From Bdellovibrio sp. (GTDB lineage Bacteria > Bdellovibrionota > Bdellovibrionia > Bdellovibrionales > Bdellovibrionaceae), in assembly GCA_025359945.1 (NCBI GenBank), contig JANYDD010000051.1:1-64000 (forward strand): 64,000 bases of DNA, given 5' to 3'. Position 1 is the stretch's first letter; the number at the start of each line of letters is the position of its first letter. Position numbers and translations under genes: made by a program. The notes under the pieces are model-generated. The model was not told the origin of the DNA. It did not search any database and saw only the letters and a program-made list of their open reading frames with translations. Shown here one piece after another: positions 40,057-49,282 of this stretch.

Positions 40057-40842
40057 ATGAAAGACCATACTCTGAAATTAAAACTTAAAGTTTGGCGCCA
40101 GGCCTCTAGCAAAACGCTGGGGCGATTTGTCGAATACGAAGCCAGCGAAGTTTCAACGCACTCATCTTTTTTGGAAATGATCGATCAAGTGAACGAAGGC
40201 CTGATCAAAAAAGGTGAAGAACCCATTACTTTTGACCATGATTGCCGCGAAGGAATTTGCGGAAGCTGTGGGTTTATGATCAACGGTGAAGCTCACGGTC
40301 CACTCAAGGGAACCACCGTTTGCCAACTTCACATGCGCAATTTTAAAGACGGAGAAACCTTGACCATCGAGCCTTGGCGCGCGCAAGCCTTTCCGATCAT
40401 CAAAGATTTAATGGTGGATAGATCTGCGTTTGATAGAATTATAGCCAAGGGTGGGTATATTTCTGTCGATACGGGGAATGCGCCAGATGCGAATTCTCTG
40501 CCCGTTCCTAAGCCCGATGCTGACGATGCCTTTATGTCGGCGGCATGCATTGCTTGCGGCGCTTGCGTGGCCTCGTGCAAGAATGCATCGGCGATGTTGT
40601 TCGTATCTGCCAAAGTGAATCACTTGTCGTTACTTCCGCAAGGCGGCGTCGAACGACCCGAACGTGTTCACAGCATGGTGGCTCAAATGGATGCCGAAGG
40701 TTTTGGAGCTTGCACAAGTACAGGATCATGCTCGGCATCTTGCCCTAAAGAAATTTCGCTTTCGAATATCGCTAAGCTGAATCGAGAACTTTTGTTTTCG
40801 GCATTAACAAGGCGCCAGGCGCCATCAGGGGATGGCGTCTAA
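40057..40842 (+). CDS. sdhB: Succinate dehydrogenase/fumarate reductase iron-sulfur subunit
   Basis: This 261-aa electron-transfer subunit begins at the ATG at 40057, preceded by GTGAGGAA; the frame extends to 40030, but those nine codons overlap the sdhA end. The [2Fe-2S] ligands are in [12 protein letters not shown] and VCQL; the other two clusters are in [15 protein letters not shown] and [15 protein letters not shown]. The last codons contain a 7-bp hairpin (CGCCATC/GATGGCG, 40820-40837) at the convergent end with the hydrolase gene. Confidence 0.94.
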   Translation: MKDHTLKLKLKVWRQASSKTLGRFVEYEASEVSTHSSFLEMIDQVNEGLIKKGEEPITFDHDCREGICGSCGFMINGEAHGPLKGTTVCQLHMRNFKDGETLTIEPWRAQAFPIIKDLMVDRSAFDRIIAKGGYISVDTGNAPDANSLPVPKPDADDAFMSAACIACGACVASCKNASAMLFVSAKVNHLSLLPQGGVERPERVHSMVAQMDAEGFGACTSTGSCSASCPKEISLSNIAKLNRELLFSALTRRQAPSGDGV

Positions 40843-41717
40843 GGCCTGTGAGCTTTGTGCAGATGCTGATCAATTTTTAGATTTAAATAATCCGGAAAAT
40901 CCAGCTGCGTGCAGTGCGATCCATATGGGACCACGACGAACTCGTGATCTTTTAAATTATTTCTGAAAACTTCTTGTCTTGAGATTGGAGTCACGTGGTC
41001 TTTCTCCCCCGCAACCACAAGCGTAGGTTTGGTAATTAAGGGCAGCTGCTTTTCACCATCAAAATCCATCATGCTATCGAACAGACCAATAAAAACACTT
41101 AACGGAACTTGCGCTACACCTTTTAGATAAATTTCAATGTCCTGAAAGGGGGTCAGTTTTAAATTAAATCCCCCAACAAGCCCCGTGAAAAAAGCCGACA
41201 CGGGATTATCGACGACGTTTTTCCAAATCATGTCCCACGTAATGCTGTTGTTCGAGTATTGGGATTGAACGTAGCGAAAAGCATTTTCCACCAAAGGCAT
41301 ACCAAACATATCTTTGATTGGGTTTTTTACAAAACCATTTACAAAAGAAAAGCTTAAAACGCGGTCCTGATATTTCTTGGAAAACTCCACTAAAATGGGA
41401 ACTCCAAAACTATGCCCTAAGAAATGGGCGTGAGAAATTTCTAAATGTTTTAAGAGAAAAAACAAATCTTCGGAAAGGCTTTCAATTTTTAAATTTTCAT
41501 TCGAAATGGGCTGCGCACTTTTGTGGTGCCCTCGCAAATCAAACGTGATGACCTGATAATTTTTTGAGAAATATTCAGTCTGAAAATGCCAGTGGTTCAT
41601 TTGGCAAGCCAGGCCATACACAAAAACCAAAGGGGTCCCGCGACCGCGGACTTCGAAATAAATCTCGGTGTCATCAAAGCTTTTAAAGGTGCCGGTTTTT
41701 TTTGAAATGGATGTCAC
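40839..41717 (-). CDS. Alpha/beta-hydrolase fold protein
   Basis: This 292-aa protein has the alpha/beta-hydrolase catalytic triad pattern: nucleophile elbow GHSFG (about residues 103-107), aspartate in [10 protein letters not shown] (about 238-247) and histidine in [11 protein letters not shown] (about 265-275). The substrate is unknown; such enzymes include esterases and lipases. There is no signal peptide, so it is probably cytoplasmic. It overlaps sdhB by 4 bp tail to tail and the FHA gene by 4 bp head to tail. Confidence 0.85.
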   Translation of the reverse strand: MTSISKKTGTFKSFDDTEIYFEVRGRGTPLVFVYGLACQMNHWHFQTEYFSKNYQVITFDLRGHHKSAQPISNENLKIESLSEDLFFLLKHLEISHAHFLGHSFGVPILVEFSKKYQDRVLSFSFVNGFVKNPIKDMFGMPLVENAFRYVQSQYSNNSITWDMIWKNVVDNPVSAFFTGLVGGFNLKLTPFQDIEIYLKGVAQVPLSVFIGLFDSMMDFDGEKQLPLITKPTLVVAGEKDHVTPISRQEVFRNNLKDHEFVVVPYGSHCTQLDFPDYLNLKIDQHLHKAHRP

Positions 41718-42397
41718 GGTTCAAATGAAATTCGAAGAATGGTTTCACCAATTCGAATTTCGTCTCCTTCCCGAAGGATCTCGGTTGTTTTAGGGTGATT
41801 ATTAAGTTTTACAAACTCTGGGCTGTGGTTGATAAAACGGGCTCGTCCAAGGTCGGGCTGAAGTTCAAAGGCCAAGGCCGGGCTGCCGGGGTCGTCTAAA
41901 ATAATGTCCAAAACTTTACTGCCGACTTTTCTGGGGCCGTATCCCAACAAAACATGCTGATCCAATTGAATCCCTTGGGTAAAGGTAAGTTTAATCATGG
42001 GTTCAAAGGCCTGAACGGGACTAAACGTTTGAGCCGCAGGCCCCAGCGCGCGCGCTTTCTCGGTAATCCACCACTTGATTTTGGCTCGCCAGTGGTCTTC
42101 TGCGGCCGGCGCTTGGTAGTCGACAACAAGCATTTCTGTCTGACCAATACTTATTTTCTCGCCAGGACTTAATAGAACTTCGTCCACTTTTACTGCGCCT
42201 AAGAAAATACCATTGGCGGACCGAAGGTCCTCTAGATACCAGCTGTCATCGCGGAAAATGATCTGAGCGTGTTCATTCGACGTTTTTTTGTCTTTAAGCT
42301 GGATGTCGCCTTTTGATCGACCAATAATTGCCCCATTTTTTAGAGGGAAAATCTTGTTTTTAAGCTGGCCATTAAGGATTTTGAAAGCAAGGGACAT
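41714..42397 (-). CDS. Tandem FHA-domain protein
   Basis: This 227-aa protein has an N-terminal FHA domain with the phosphothreonine-binding residues in IIGRSKGDIQL, KKTSNEHAQIIF and SANGIFLG (about residues 25-65). A second, more divergent FHA-like fold lies at about 130-225 (LGYGPRKVGSKVLDIILDDPGSPALAFELQ, ARFINHSPEFVKLNNHPK, REGDEIRIGETILRI). It probably recognises phosphoproteins; no kinase gene is present in the window. It is co-transcribed with the hydrolase gene. Confidence 0.85.
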   Translation of the reverse strand: MSLAFKILNGQLKNKIFPLKNGAIIGRSKGDIQLKDKKTSNEHAQIIFRDDSWYLEDLRSANGIFLGAVKVDEVLLSPGEKISIGQTEMLVVDYQAPAAEDHWRAKIKWWITEKARALGPAAQTFSPVQAFEPMIKLTFTQGIQLDQHVLLGYGPRKVGSKVLDIILDDPGSPALAFELQPDLGRARFINHSPEFVKLNNHPKTTEILREGDEIRIGETILRISFEP

Positions 42398-42540
42398 CTT
42401 TCCACATTAAGATGACTTGATTTATTGTTCAACCCATCACTGTCATTGAACTTGTTCTCTGGAAAGTCTCGTGATACCCCTTTTGCACCTTGCAAATACA
42501 ATTGAGTATTTTGCCGCTAGACCATAAGGAGTTTAAAAAA

Positions 42541-43008
42541 ATGGAAAAGCAAGAAAAGCCATCAACCGAATCGAAAAGCACAAACCCAAAAAATAAGCCT
42601 CGCCCCTACGAAGCCGTCTTGATTTTACAGTCCGAGACCCCCATCGACGAACAAAAAGAAATTTTACGCAAAAGTAAAAATATCATTCTAAATTTTAAAG
42701 GCAGCGTTTTTTCTTTAGATACTTGGGGAAAAAGAAATTTAGCAAACCCAATCAAGAAAAATAAAAAAGGAATCTATTTTCATTATTTGTTTGAAGCCCT
42801 TCCCGGATCAATTATGGAAATGGAACGTAACTACAGAATTAATGACCGAGTTCTCCGCTACATGAATACCAGCTTAGATTCGCGAATTCCTCTTTCCAAA
42901 CACGCCGAAGCTTTTAAGACCAAACTGCAAGAGTCAGCTCAGCGTGAAAAAGAGCGCGAAGCTAAATTTCAGGCGCGTAGGTCTGCAATGGCCGCGGATC
43001 GTGAGTGA
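42541..43008 (+). CDS. rpsF: 30S ribosomal protein S6
   Basis: This 155-aa protein shows PYEAVLILQSETPIDEQKEIL, GSVFSLDTWGKRNLANPIKKNKKGIYFHYLFEA and MERNYRINDRVLRYM, the S6 fold. The ATG at 42541 follows AAGGAG; an open extension to 42490 is not used. Both tails are longer and more charged than in E. coli (the mature core is about 95 aa). The stop overlaps the next gene; rpsR is not between rpsF and rplI. Confidence 0.95.
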   Translation: MEKQEKPSTESKSTNPKNKPRPYEAVLILQSETPIDEQKEILRKSKNIILNFKGSVFSLDTWGKRNLANPIKKNKKGIYFHYLFEALPGSIMEMERNYRINDRVLRYMNTSLDSRIPLSKHAEAFKTKLQESAQREKEREAKFQARRSAMAADRE

Positions 43009-43925
43009 GGGAACGTCCGCTCTCAAAATTTTTCCTTTTAGTTTCGTTAGGCACAATCCTTAGCTTTTTATCATTATTTATGGCGGGACCTTTCTTAAGA
43101 GTGGTCCACCGAATTTATGGATCAAAAATGTTTTGGTTTTGCGGCGCATTTATCAGTGCGTTTTTGGCGCTTGGAAAAATACCCTTACTGCCTGCTTTGA
43201 TTGGATCGGTTTGGCTGACAGTTGGTTTGTTCGAAGAATTCGAACTTCGCGGGAAAGCCGGTTTTATGGCCGGCCTAACGGCTGTAGTGGCGGGAACTAT
43301 TTTTATGATCGAAGTCCCCGCAATTTGGTCCGCAAATCTGGGGATTGATCTGAAAGAAGAACTTAAAAAAGCACTTCAGCTTCAATTTGATGGCAACGCC
43401 ACGCTAAAAAATTGGATGGAGGCCTCGCAGATGGACGCCAATATGATTTTGGCGATGACCCCTGGGTTTGTGGCGGTATTGTTACTGATGACCTTGGCTT
43501 TTGGACTAATATTGGATCGAAAGTTAGCCACTGCGTTTGGTCTAAAATTCAACCAAGTGGCTACGCAGATTCGGTTGATTGAATTCAAAGTTCCTGAATT
43601 TACGATTTGGTTTTTGATGATCGTTTTTGTGATGAGTTTCTTGCGCACACCCTACCCGTGGGTGACGATCGTGGGGTCAAATCTACTGATTGTTTTGGTG
43701 GGGGTTTATTTTTTTCAAGGATTGGCGATCCTTGAAACCTTGTTTTTGGCATTGCGAGCAGGCTTTTTAATTCGAATGGCAGTCTACTTTTTGATTGTAG
43801 GACAGCTCTTTTTTTTACTAAGTTTTCTTGGTATCATCGACTATTGGCTTGATTTTAGAGCAAAAATCCGTAAAAGAAATCAAGCCCAACGGAATAACGG
43901 AAAACAAAATGGAGAGCATTTATGA
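43005..43925 (+). CDS. DUF2232 (YybS-like) integral membrane protein
   Basis: This 306-aa polytopic membrane protein has about eight hydrophobic spans (for example FFLLVSLGTILSFLSLFMAG, FWFCGAFISAFLALG, AVVAGTIFMIEVPAIW, GFVAVLLLMTLAFGLILD, FTIWFLMIVFVMSFL). Position between rpsF and rplI is characteristic of DUF2232/YybS proteins. Function is unknown. The GTG at 43005 overlaps the rpsF stop by 4 bp, and the stop overlaps the rplI start by 4 bp, so all three are coupled. Confidence 0.8.
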   Translation: MRERPLSKFFLLVSLGTILSFLSLFMAGPFLRVVHRIYGSKMFWFCGAFISAFLALGKIPLLPALIGSVWLTVGLFEEFELRGKAGFMAGLTAVVAGTIFMIEVPAIWSANLGIDLKEELKKALQLQFDGNATLKNWMEASQMDANMILAMTPGFVAVLLLMTLAFGLILDRKLATAFGLKFNQVATQIRLIEFKVPEFTIWFLMIVFVMSFLRTPYPWVTIVGSNLLIVLVGVYFFQGLAILETLFLALRAGFLIRMAVYFLIVGQLFFLLSFLGIIDYWLDFRAKIRKRNQAQRNNGKQNGEHL

Positions 43926-44365
43926 AAATCATATTACAAAAAGATGTTAAGGACGTGGGCAAAGTAGGCGACGTGGTGAACGTGTCTTCAGGCTTTGCGC
44001 GAAATTTTTTATTTCCACGCAAATTAGCTGCCGAAGCTTCTGAAGCTAAAGTGACCGAGTGGGAACATTTAAAACGGGTGGCTGAATCCAAAAAGAAAAA
44101 GGCCGTTAAAGAACGCCAAGAGCTTTTAGAAAAAATCAGCGGCGTTTCTGTAAAATTCAAAATGGCTGCAGGCGAGACCGAAAAACTTTTCGGGACGGTG
44201 ACCACGCATGAAATCTCAAAAGAATTTTTTAAGCTTGGGTTTTCTATCGATCGCAAAGACATTCACCTTGACGAGCCCATTAAAATGTTGGGAACACACA
44301 AGGCAATCGTTCGCATGGGCGAAGGTTTAGAAACCTCTGTTCAAATTGTTGTCGAAAAAAACTAA
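43922..44365 (+). CDS. rplI: 50S ribosomal protein L9
   Basis: This 147-aa protein has the L9 N-terminal domain MKIILQKDVKDVGKVGDVVNVSSGFARNFLFPRKLAAEA, the long central helix (EHLKRVAESKKKKAVKERQELLEKI), and the C-terminal domain LFGTVTTHEISKEF. The length is normal. It is the last gene of the rpsF-DUF2232-rplI unit. Confidence 0.96.
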   Translation: MKIILQKDVKDVGKVGDVVNVSSGFARNFLFPRKLAAEASEAKVTEWEHLKRVAESKKKKAVKERQELLEKISGVSVKFKMAAGETEKLFGTVTTHEISKEFFKLGFSIDRKDIHLDEPIKMLGTHKAIVRMGEGLETSVQIVVEKN

Positions 44366-44480
44366 TTTAAAAAAACAAAATTTAGTTTGGGCCGGGTTAG
44401 GCATGATCTACCTGGTCGTTCGCTTTGGATTTACCCTTAAGTTAGATTCGTATGGTTGATATGCATCTTACATTCTTGAA

Positions 44481-44972
44481 ATGATCCTGGTGATCGGGTC
44501 TGTGGTCCTTACCGCCAGAGATTTTTTCAAAAACCCAATTCCATCAAGAATCCAACTTTATTTTTTTCCATTGTCAGCGATCGCTGGATTTTTAGTTTTT
44601 AGGTTTGCGGGCTGGTTTCGAATTGTAGCTCCCTTTGATTTGCGATCTGGACTTACGATTTTATTTTTACTGGTAGTAGCCCGGTTACTTGAAGAACTTA
44701 TTTTTCGATTTTTTTTGTGGGCTTCGGTTTTGAGTTTCTCCGCAAAACCAATTTGGGCCTGGGTTCTGACCACTCTGTTTTTTAGCTACTCACATTTGCA
44801 CGCAATTTGGTTTGCGCCGGAATCAATTCACGGCTTTATCATCTACCAAACTCTTTACACTATAGCCTTGGGTGCTGCCTGCGGGTATTTTATTTGGAAG
44901 AACTTGTCCATCTTTAACGCCGTTCTAGTTCACTTCGCATTTAATTTGGGATTTTTCCTAGCAACTTTCTGA
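44481..44972 (+). CDS. CPBP-family intramembrane metalloprotease
   Basis: This 163-aa membrane protein carries the three CPBP motifs: EELIFRFFLW (about residues 73-82), FFSYSHLHA (about 100-108) and HFAFNLGFF (about 151-159), which supply the glutamates, histidines and asparagine of the putative active site. It is shorter than many family members but has four or five spans. Family members process prenylated or membrane proteins, or confer bacteriocin immunity. The start is uncertain because an in-frame stop lies shortly upstream. Confidence 0.8.
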   Translation: MILVIGSVVLTARDFFKNPIPSRIQLYFFPLSAIAGFLVFRFAGWFRIVAPFDLRSGLTILFLLVVARLLEELIFRFFLWASVLSFSAKPIWAWVLTTLFFSYSHLHAIWFAPESIHGFIIYQTLYTIALGAACGYFIWKNLSIFNAVLVHFAFNLGFFLATF

Positions 44973-45112
44973 ATTCCAAAGTCCCGCGAAGAAAGCTGCA
45001 AAAGTATAGATAAGTTTGTTGTCGATAAACTTGAAAAGTTTGGTTAGACTAAACAACTCGATTTATCGGATTTTAAATGTTTGACGCAATTTTTACGAAT
45101 ATGAATATTGGT

Positions 45113-47488
45113 TTAATTGGCCCCGGGATTTGCTGCCTTTCCGGCGGCGCGCTTGTAGTCGATTTGATTTAGAAAATTGGTATAAGCGCATGTTCGCTTG
45201 TCTAGACTGCCATCGCGGTAGTCTTTAAATTTGACGACGACTCCGTTCATTTCAATCTTGGCGTCTTCGCATTCTTTGGTGACATCTGAAAGATCTGTTA
45301 GGCCAAGCGCTTGGATACAAAAGTGATCTTTTAATTTTGGATCCACATTTTCCGCCAGCCCTGCCGCCAGATTTTTTTCTTTCGAGTCTTTTTTGTTCAA
45401 TAGAAGAAAGGCATTTTTGCTGTAAGGTTTAAAAAATTTTGAGAACGAATCAAGTTGAGTGGCGCTTAGTAGCGCACCGCTTTTTAGATCTATACTCTGC
45501 GTGTAAGGATTTTTTAGTGAAAACACTTGTCGAGTGAAATCTTGGGTCTCTAGAAATATCAGAGTTCCTAGGTCATCAGGATTCGACACAAATTTTGCAA
45601 GTTTTTGAGCCTGGTAGTTTTGGACCGATCCAGCGATAGCGGCCACACGTTCTCGGAAAACCCGATCAGGATCCAAGAGTTTTGTGACTCTGGTGTAAAG
45701 TTCGGTGCTGTCATTCTTGGTGACTTCTTGATCAGATTCCCGAAGCCTTTGTCCCAATTTTACTATTGCATCAACCTCTCCCTTAAGTTCGGGAATCCGT
45801 AACAAGCCTCCCCTGGACTTTGAAAATTCGGGTGGAATTGACTTGAAAAAACTATGGATATTCTCAACGTTTTGTAGGGTGCTTGGAGTTCCTAGTGGCT
45901 GGTCCATAAAGTTTAGGAAAAACCTCGAGAGCTGTTCATCTTCGGGCAGATCAACAGTTTTTTGAACAACAAGTTGATAGCTGGAAATTCTTGCACTTAT
46001 TCGATCGAACGCCACATCGCTGGACAATCTTTCCTGGATTGCTTTGGCAGGGGGAAATTGCGTAATATCTTCAGCGCCAAAATATTCGAAAAGCGCTCTT
46101 TGAACGGCAACTTCCATTGTGGTGTTACCCTGACCACCCGATAAATTATCTACCCCATACTTTTGTCTTTTGATTTTTGAGTTCTGGATTTCGGTTCTGA
46201 AGCTATCGACCAAATCAAGGAATTCCTTTTCATTGAATATGAGACGAACGAAGTTGTATCTTCTCTCATCCTCACTAAACTGAGTTTGCAGTTCAGGAGA
46301 ATTTTGCTGAACCACAACAAAACCATTTGACGATCCAAAAAGTTGAGCCCCATAGTCTCGAACAGCTGAAAAGATAGCTTTTGCCATGTTCTTTTTTACC
46401 GCGTCTGGGACTGAAGAAAGCTCTGCTGACCGAGCTTTTCCGCGGGCTTCGGAAAGCTCGGACTGAAGCTCTGCCGTCGCAGAAGTAAAGCCACCCCGGA
46501 TTTTTTGCGAAATCGCTTGGCCAGCTGCCGTTCGAATCGAAGACCCTAGCCATCCAGTTACGGTGTCCACAGCGTCCTTTGCCGTTTGGCCTTTTCTGAC
46601 TAGATTCATTGCCTCATTGAATTCTTTCTTCATTACGGGCGAACAATTTTTGCACTGTTCTCCGCTAAGTTCTGCCAATAGTGATTTCTGTCGGACTAGG
46701 TTGCAGTGCTGCTTTGATAAGTTTTCTAACGTACATGACAGACCTGAAACTAAAAGCGCTTGGTGGGAAGTCTCGAACATGATTCCGGGCGAACTTTGTT
46801 TGGCATCTGAAATGTCAAAAATATTCTGCAACACCCGGCCGGCCAGTGAAATCCCGATCCCCAACGGAGAGGCTGCAAAAAATCCGGCAATGCCAATTAA
46901 ACCAGCCACGACCTGTCTTCGTAAAATTGGATTTCGATTTAAACAATCGGAATTCTTTCGCAGCACCAACGCAAGTTCAGTTCCTATTCCATCCAGCTGT
47001 TGGACGCCGGTCAAATACTGTTCCCTAGTCGCGCGTGCACGGGCAATGCCTGCGTGAGCTCTTAGCCGAATTAGCTCTTGGCGGGCGGTCACAACAATTT
47101 GTTGTAAAGCCGACTGCGGCGGATACAAAGCGGCATCTTCAGGTGTTATTTGCTTTCTCATGGCGATGTCTGAAAGCGCTTCATCAATGATTTTTTCTTG
47201 TTCTTTAATGGCTTCGGATTCGCCATAACTATCGATTTGAGTCAGGATGCCATCGATTTCTGGCAATCTGGCTAGGCCCGAGAGCTCGATCGCGCATTCG
47301 CGCTGCTGATCAAAGATCTTGTCGGCGGCTTGACGAAGGTTTCTTAGTGAATCACGAACACTTTGGGTCGCCGTTCCGTTCGTACTATCACAGCGATAGC
47401 TTTCCAAAAGAACTTGTCCGGCTTGAGAGCTCAATTGAGCATCTGCAGGATCGATCAGTGCAAAGAAAAAAAGAAAGAAAGAAATCAC
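45113..47488 (-). CDS. Large exported protein of unknown function (791 aa)
   Basis: I do not recognise the family. Residues 1-17 (MISFFLFFFALIDPADA) form a signal peptide. The mature protein is mostly helical and charged, with long coiled-coil-like stretches (LRQAADKIFDQQRECAIEL, SATAELQSELSEARGKARSAELS) and one hydrophobic segment near residues 188-215 (VVAGLIGIAGFFAASPLGIGISLAG). Cysteines occur in spaced pairs (for example GEQCKNCSPV), compatible with periplasmic disulfides. It overlaps the upstream 129-aa gene by 4 bp (ATGA), so the two are translated together. Confidence 0.8.
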   Translation of the reverse strand: MISFFLFFFALIDPADAQLSSQAGQVLLESYRCDSTNGTATQSVRDSLRNLRQAADKIFDQQRECAIELSGLARLPEIDGILTQIDSYGESEAIKEQEKIIDEALSDIAMRKQITPEDAALYPPQSALQQIVVTARQELIRLRAHAGIARARATREQYLTGVQQLDGIGTELALVLRKNSDCLNRNPILRRQVVAGLIGIAGFFAASPLGIGISLAGRVLQNIFDISDAKQSSPGIMFETSHQALLVSGLSCTLENLSKQHCNLVRQKSLLAELSGEQCKNCSPVMKKEFNEAMNLVRKGQTAKDAVDTVTGWLGSSIRTAAGQAISQKIRGGFTSATAELQSELSEARGKARSAELSSVPDAVKKNMAKAIFSAVRDYGAQLFGSSNGFVVVQQNSPELQTQFSEDERRYNFVRLIFNEKEFLDLVDSFRTEIQNSKIKRQKYGVDNLSGGQGNTTMEVAVQRALFEYFGAEDITQFPPAKAIQERLSSDVAFDRISARISSYQLVVQKTVDLPEDEQLSRFFLNFMDQPLGTPSTLQNVENIHSFFKSIPPEFSKSRGGLLRIPELKGEVDAIVKLGQRLRESDQEVTKNDSTELYTRVTKLLDPDRVFRERVAAIAGSVQNYQAQKLAKFVSNPDDLGTLIFLETQDFTRQVFSLKNPYTQSIDLKSGALLSATQLDSFSKFFKPYSKNAFLLLNKKDSKEKNLAAGLAENVDPKLKDHFCIQALGLTDLSDVTKECEDAKIEMNGVVVKFKDYRDGSLDKRTCAYTNFLNQIDYKRAAGKAANPGAN

Positions 47489-47874
47489 TTTTTCACCAAC
47501 CGAAGTTTTTTTAACAAATCTTTGCTTTGTTCATTTTTAGAAAAAAGCAAGCGCCCTCCCCGAGTCGAAAAAACATGAACTTTCTCATTTTCTTGAATGG
47601 CAAAAATGGCGCCCTGGGGTCCGACTAAGTGTTCGACCTTGGGGGGTGGATTTGACATTTCAGCAGCAATTTTTTGCGCAGAACGTATGGAAATCGCTCG
47701 ATATGGTTTTGCCAAAATAAGTTCGTGCTTTTGCGGGCCAACCCAAAAGGCCGTTTGATATTTTGCCGCATTCGAAATCAAAAGAGTCTGGCCAGGAGGC
47801 ATTTTAATTTCGTAGATGCCAACCAAGGGTTGTGAATACTCAGCAAAAACAAAGTTTAGAAGAAAGAAAAGCAT
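47485..47874 (-). CDS. Small exported protein, partner gene of the 791-aa protein
   Basis: This 129-aa protein begins with a short signal peptide (MLFFLLNFVFA). The remainder looks beta-rich (YEIKMPPGQTLLISNAAKYQTAFWVGPQKHELILAKPYRAI), ending in a basic tail KDLLKKLRLVKK. I recognise no domain. Its stop overlaps the start of the 791-aa gene, suggesting that both products act together in the periplasm or outside the cell. Confidence 0.7.
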   Translation of the reverse strand: MLFFLLNFVFAEYSQPLVGIYEIKMPPGQTLLISNAAKYQTAFWVGPQKHELILAKPYRAISIRSAQKIAAEMSNPPPKVEHLVGPQGAIFAIQENEKVHVFSTRGGRLLFSKNEQSKDLLKKLRLVKK

Positions 47875-48130
47875 TTGAATCCAGAATATGCGTCTTTGAA
47901 ATTTTCAACAAGTCCAACCCCAAGTCGGCATAGACGAAGGCCGGGCTGTTAGCACTACAGATTTAGAATTTATGCGCGCCCGACGAGCTGCCGGCCACCA
48001 AATGGCCAAGTTAAACGGCTGATCGCTATTAGAATTTCGCCAACGGTTTTAACAAAGTTAAAAAAATGCCCGAAAAGCCATAGCAAACTTAAATTTTTGA
48101 AATACTTGAAAAGCTGACCAAAAAAGTAGC

Positions 48131-48316
48131 CTAATCCGCAAGAATTGTTTTTTGAACGAAGTCTACGGTTTGTTCGCGAAGGTCGTTCAGGTCTTTGGGC
48201 TCGGAGTTTCCTTTGGAAAAATCGGCCAAGAATTCTAGAACTTGATCTTCGGGCAGTTGAAATTTTTCGATTAGAATTTTCTTGATTTCGTCCATCATCT
48301 TACAGGTAGGATGCAT
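48131..48316 (-). CDS. Small hypothetical protein (61 aa)
   Basis: The product, MHPTCKMMDEIKKILIEKFQ followed by LPEDQVLEFLADFSKGNSEPKDLNDLREQ, has protein-like amphipathic composition and is predicted helical. No strong ribosome-binding site precedes either the first ATG or the second and third ATGs (MMDEI), so the start and expression are uncertain. No relation to neighbours is evident. Confidence 0.5.
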   Translation of the reverse strand: MHPTCKMMDEIKKILIEKFQLPEDQVLEFLADFSKGNSEPKDLNDLREQTVDFVQKTILAD

Positions 48317-48498
48317 CGGAGACTCAGCACAGTTAATGGAATCTTTTTGGTAGATTAGAACCTAGCCTTTCTTCTAGTCCAAAATAATCACGCGACGAGA
48401 ATAGCTCTTTGTCTTTTAGAAATTTCTACCAAAATCGGGAAGCCGCCGACCTGAACGGCTTGGCTCATCGGTCTTGAGCCTGTCTTTCGCGTCTTATT

Positions 48499-49281
48499 TT
48501 AAATTGGAAAATGATAGTGTTTGTATTCCTTATCAAGACGGTCGGGTACGACCACGTCTTTCATCTGAGGATCACTAAGTGCCGCATATCCTATGTCGAA
48601 ATCAAGAGTGACAGCGAAGAATAATTTAGAAGATTTCAGAGCGTTTAGGATCATGGAGTCACTGAATGCAGTCCCAGTCTTTTCGCAAATCCCAATCGCA
48701 CCCGGCCAATCTAGGGAACTGCCAAACAATTCCTTCTGGGATTGCCCGTGAGGGCTAATGTATTCAACTCCGCGATCAATCAATGCCTGATCTTCCAGCT
48801 CAATCTTGGCCTTAAGGAATACTTCGCAGATTTCCAGCCAACCTTTTTGGCCTGAATGCGGGCCCGCGGAGAATTCCTTCTTGATTTTCTTGAGTTGAGA
48901 TTCGTTAAAGACTTTGTCTTTGTCGGAGTCGGCGGCCATACTTGTTTTTAGACTGCCTTTGAGAGTTTGAATTTTGGCTTTTGCCTCTTTTGGGATTTTT
49001 ATTTTAGATTGAACATCGACCATGTCGAAAAGATTTTCGGTCAGAATCAGGCGTCGCTGAAACTCCAGGTATTCTGACCTTGTGTTAACGGTGGCAAATA
49101 AACGGTAGTCCTTTTGCAGCAAGAGCTCCCAGACATCGACTACATCGCTGTGAGAATCGCGAATATCATAGTTGGCTGAGATCAAAATATTCGTATCAAG
49201 GATAGTTCCCTTGTGAGAGTCAAACTTCTTAATGGATGTCAGGTAAGATTCAATTTCTGAGAACGGTATGACTTTCCCCAA
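48499..49281 (-). CDS. PIN-domain protein, putative toxin of a two-gene pair
   Basis: This 260-aa protein has the acidic residues of a PIN ribonuclease: ILDTNILISANYD (about residues 27-39), a Glu in NTRSEYLEFQ (about 66-75), FSDSMILNALK (about 210-220) and TLDFDIGYAAL (about 228-238). A helical insert of about 100 residues makes it twice the length of a usual VapC-like toxin. The start is a TTG three bases after the stop of a small basic protein gene, with AGAGG upstream. By organisation it resembles a type II toxin-antitoxin locus, but that function is inferred. Confidence 0.65.
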   Translation of the reverse strand: MGKVIPFSEIESYLTSIKKFDSHKGTILDTNILISANYDIRDSHSDVVDVWELLLQKDYRLFATVNTRSEYLEFQRRLILTENLFDMVDVQSKIKIPKEAKAKIQTLKGSLKTSMAADSDKDKVFNESQLKKIKKEFSAGPHSGQKGWLEICEVFLKAKIELEDQALIDRGVEYISPHGQSQKELFGSSLDWPGAIGICEKTGTAFSDSMILNALKSSKLFFAVTLDFDIGYAALSDPQMKDVVVPDRLDKEYKHYHFPI

Positions 49282-49282
49282 T

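Noticed and set aside
47906-48020. Plus-strand frame of about 38 codons ending RRAAGHQMAKLNG-stop
   Set aside because: It has no start codon, and an open stretch of this length is expected by chance; it may be a remnant but cannot be shown.
48388-48468. 26-codon minus-strand ORF starting MSQAVQVGGFP after the PIN gene
   Set aside because: The composition is protein-like, but there is no clear ribosome-binding site and it is too short to support without conservation data.
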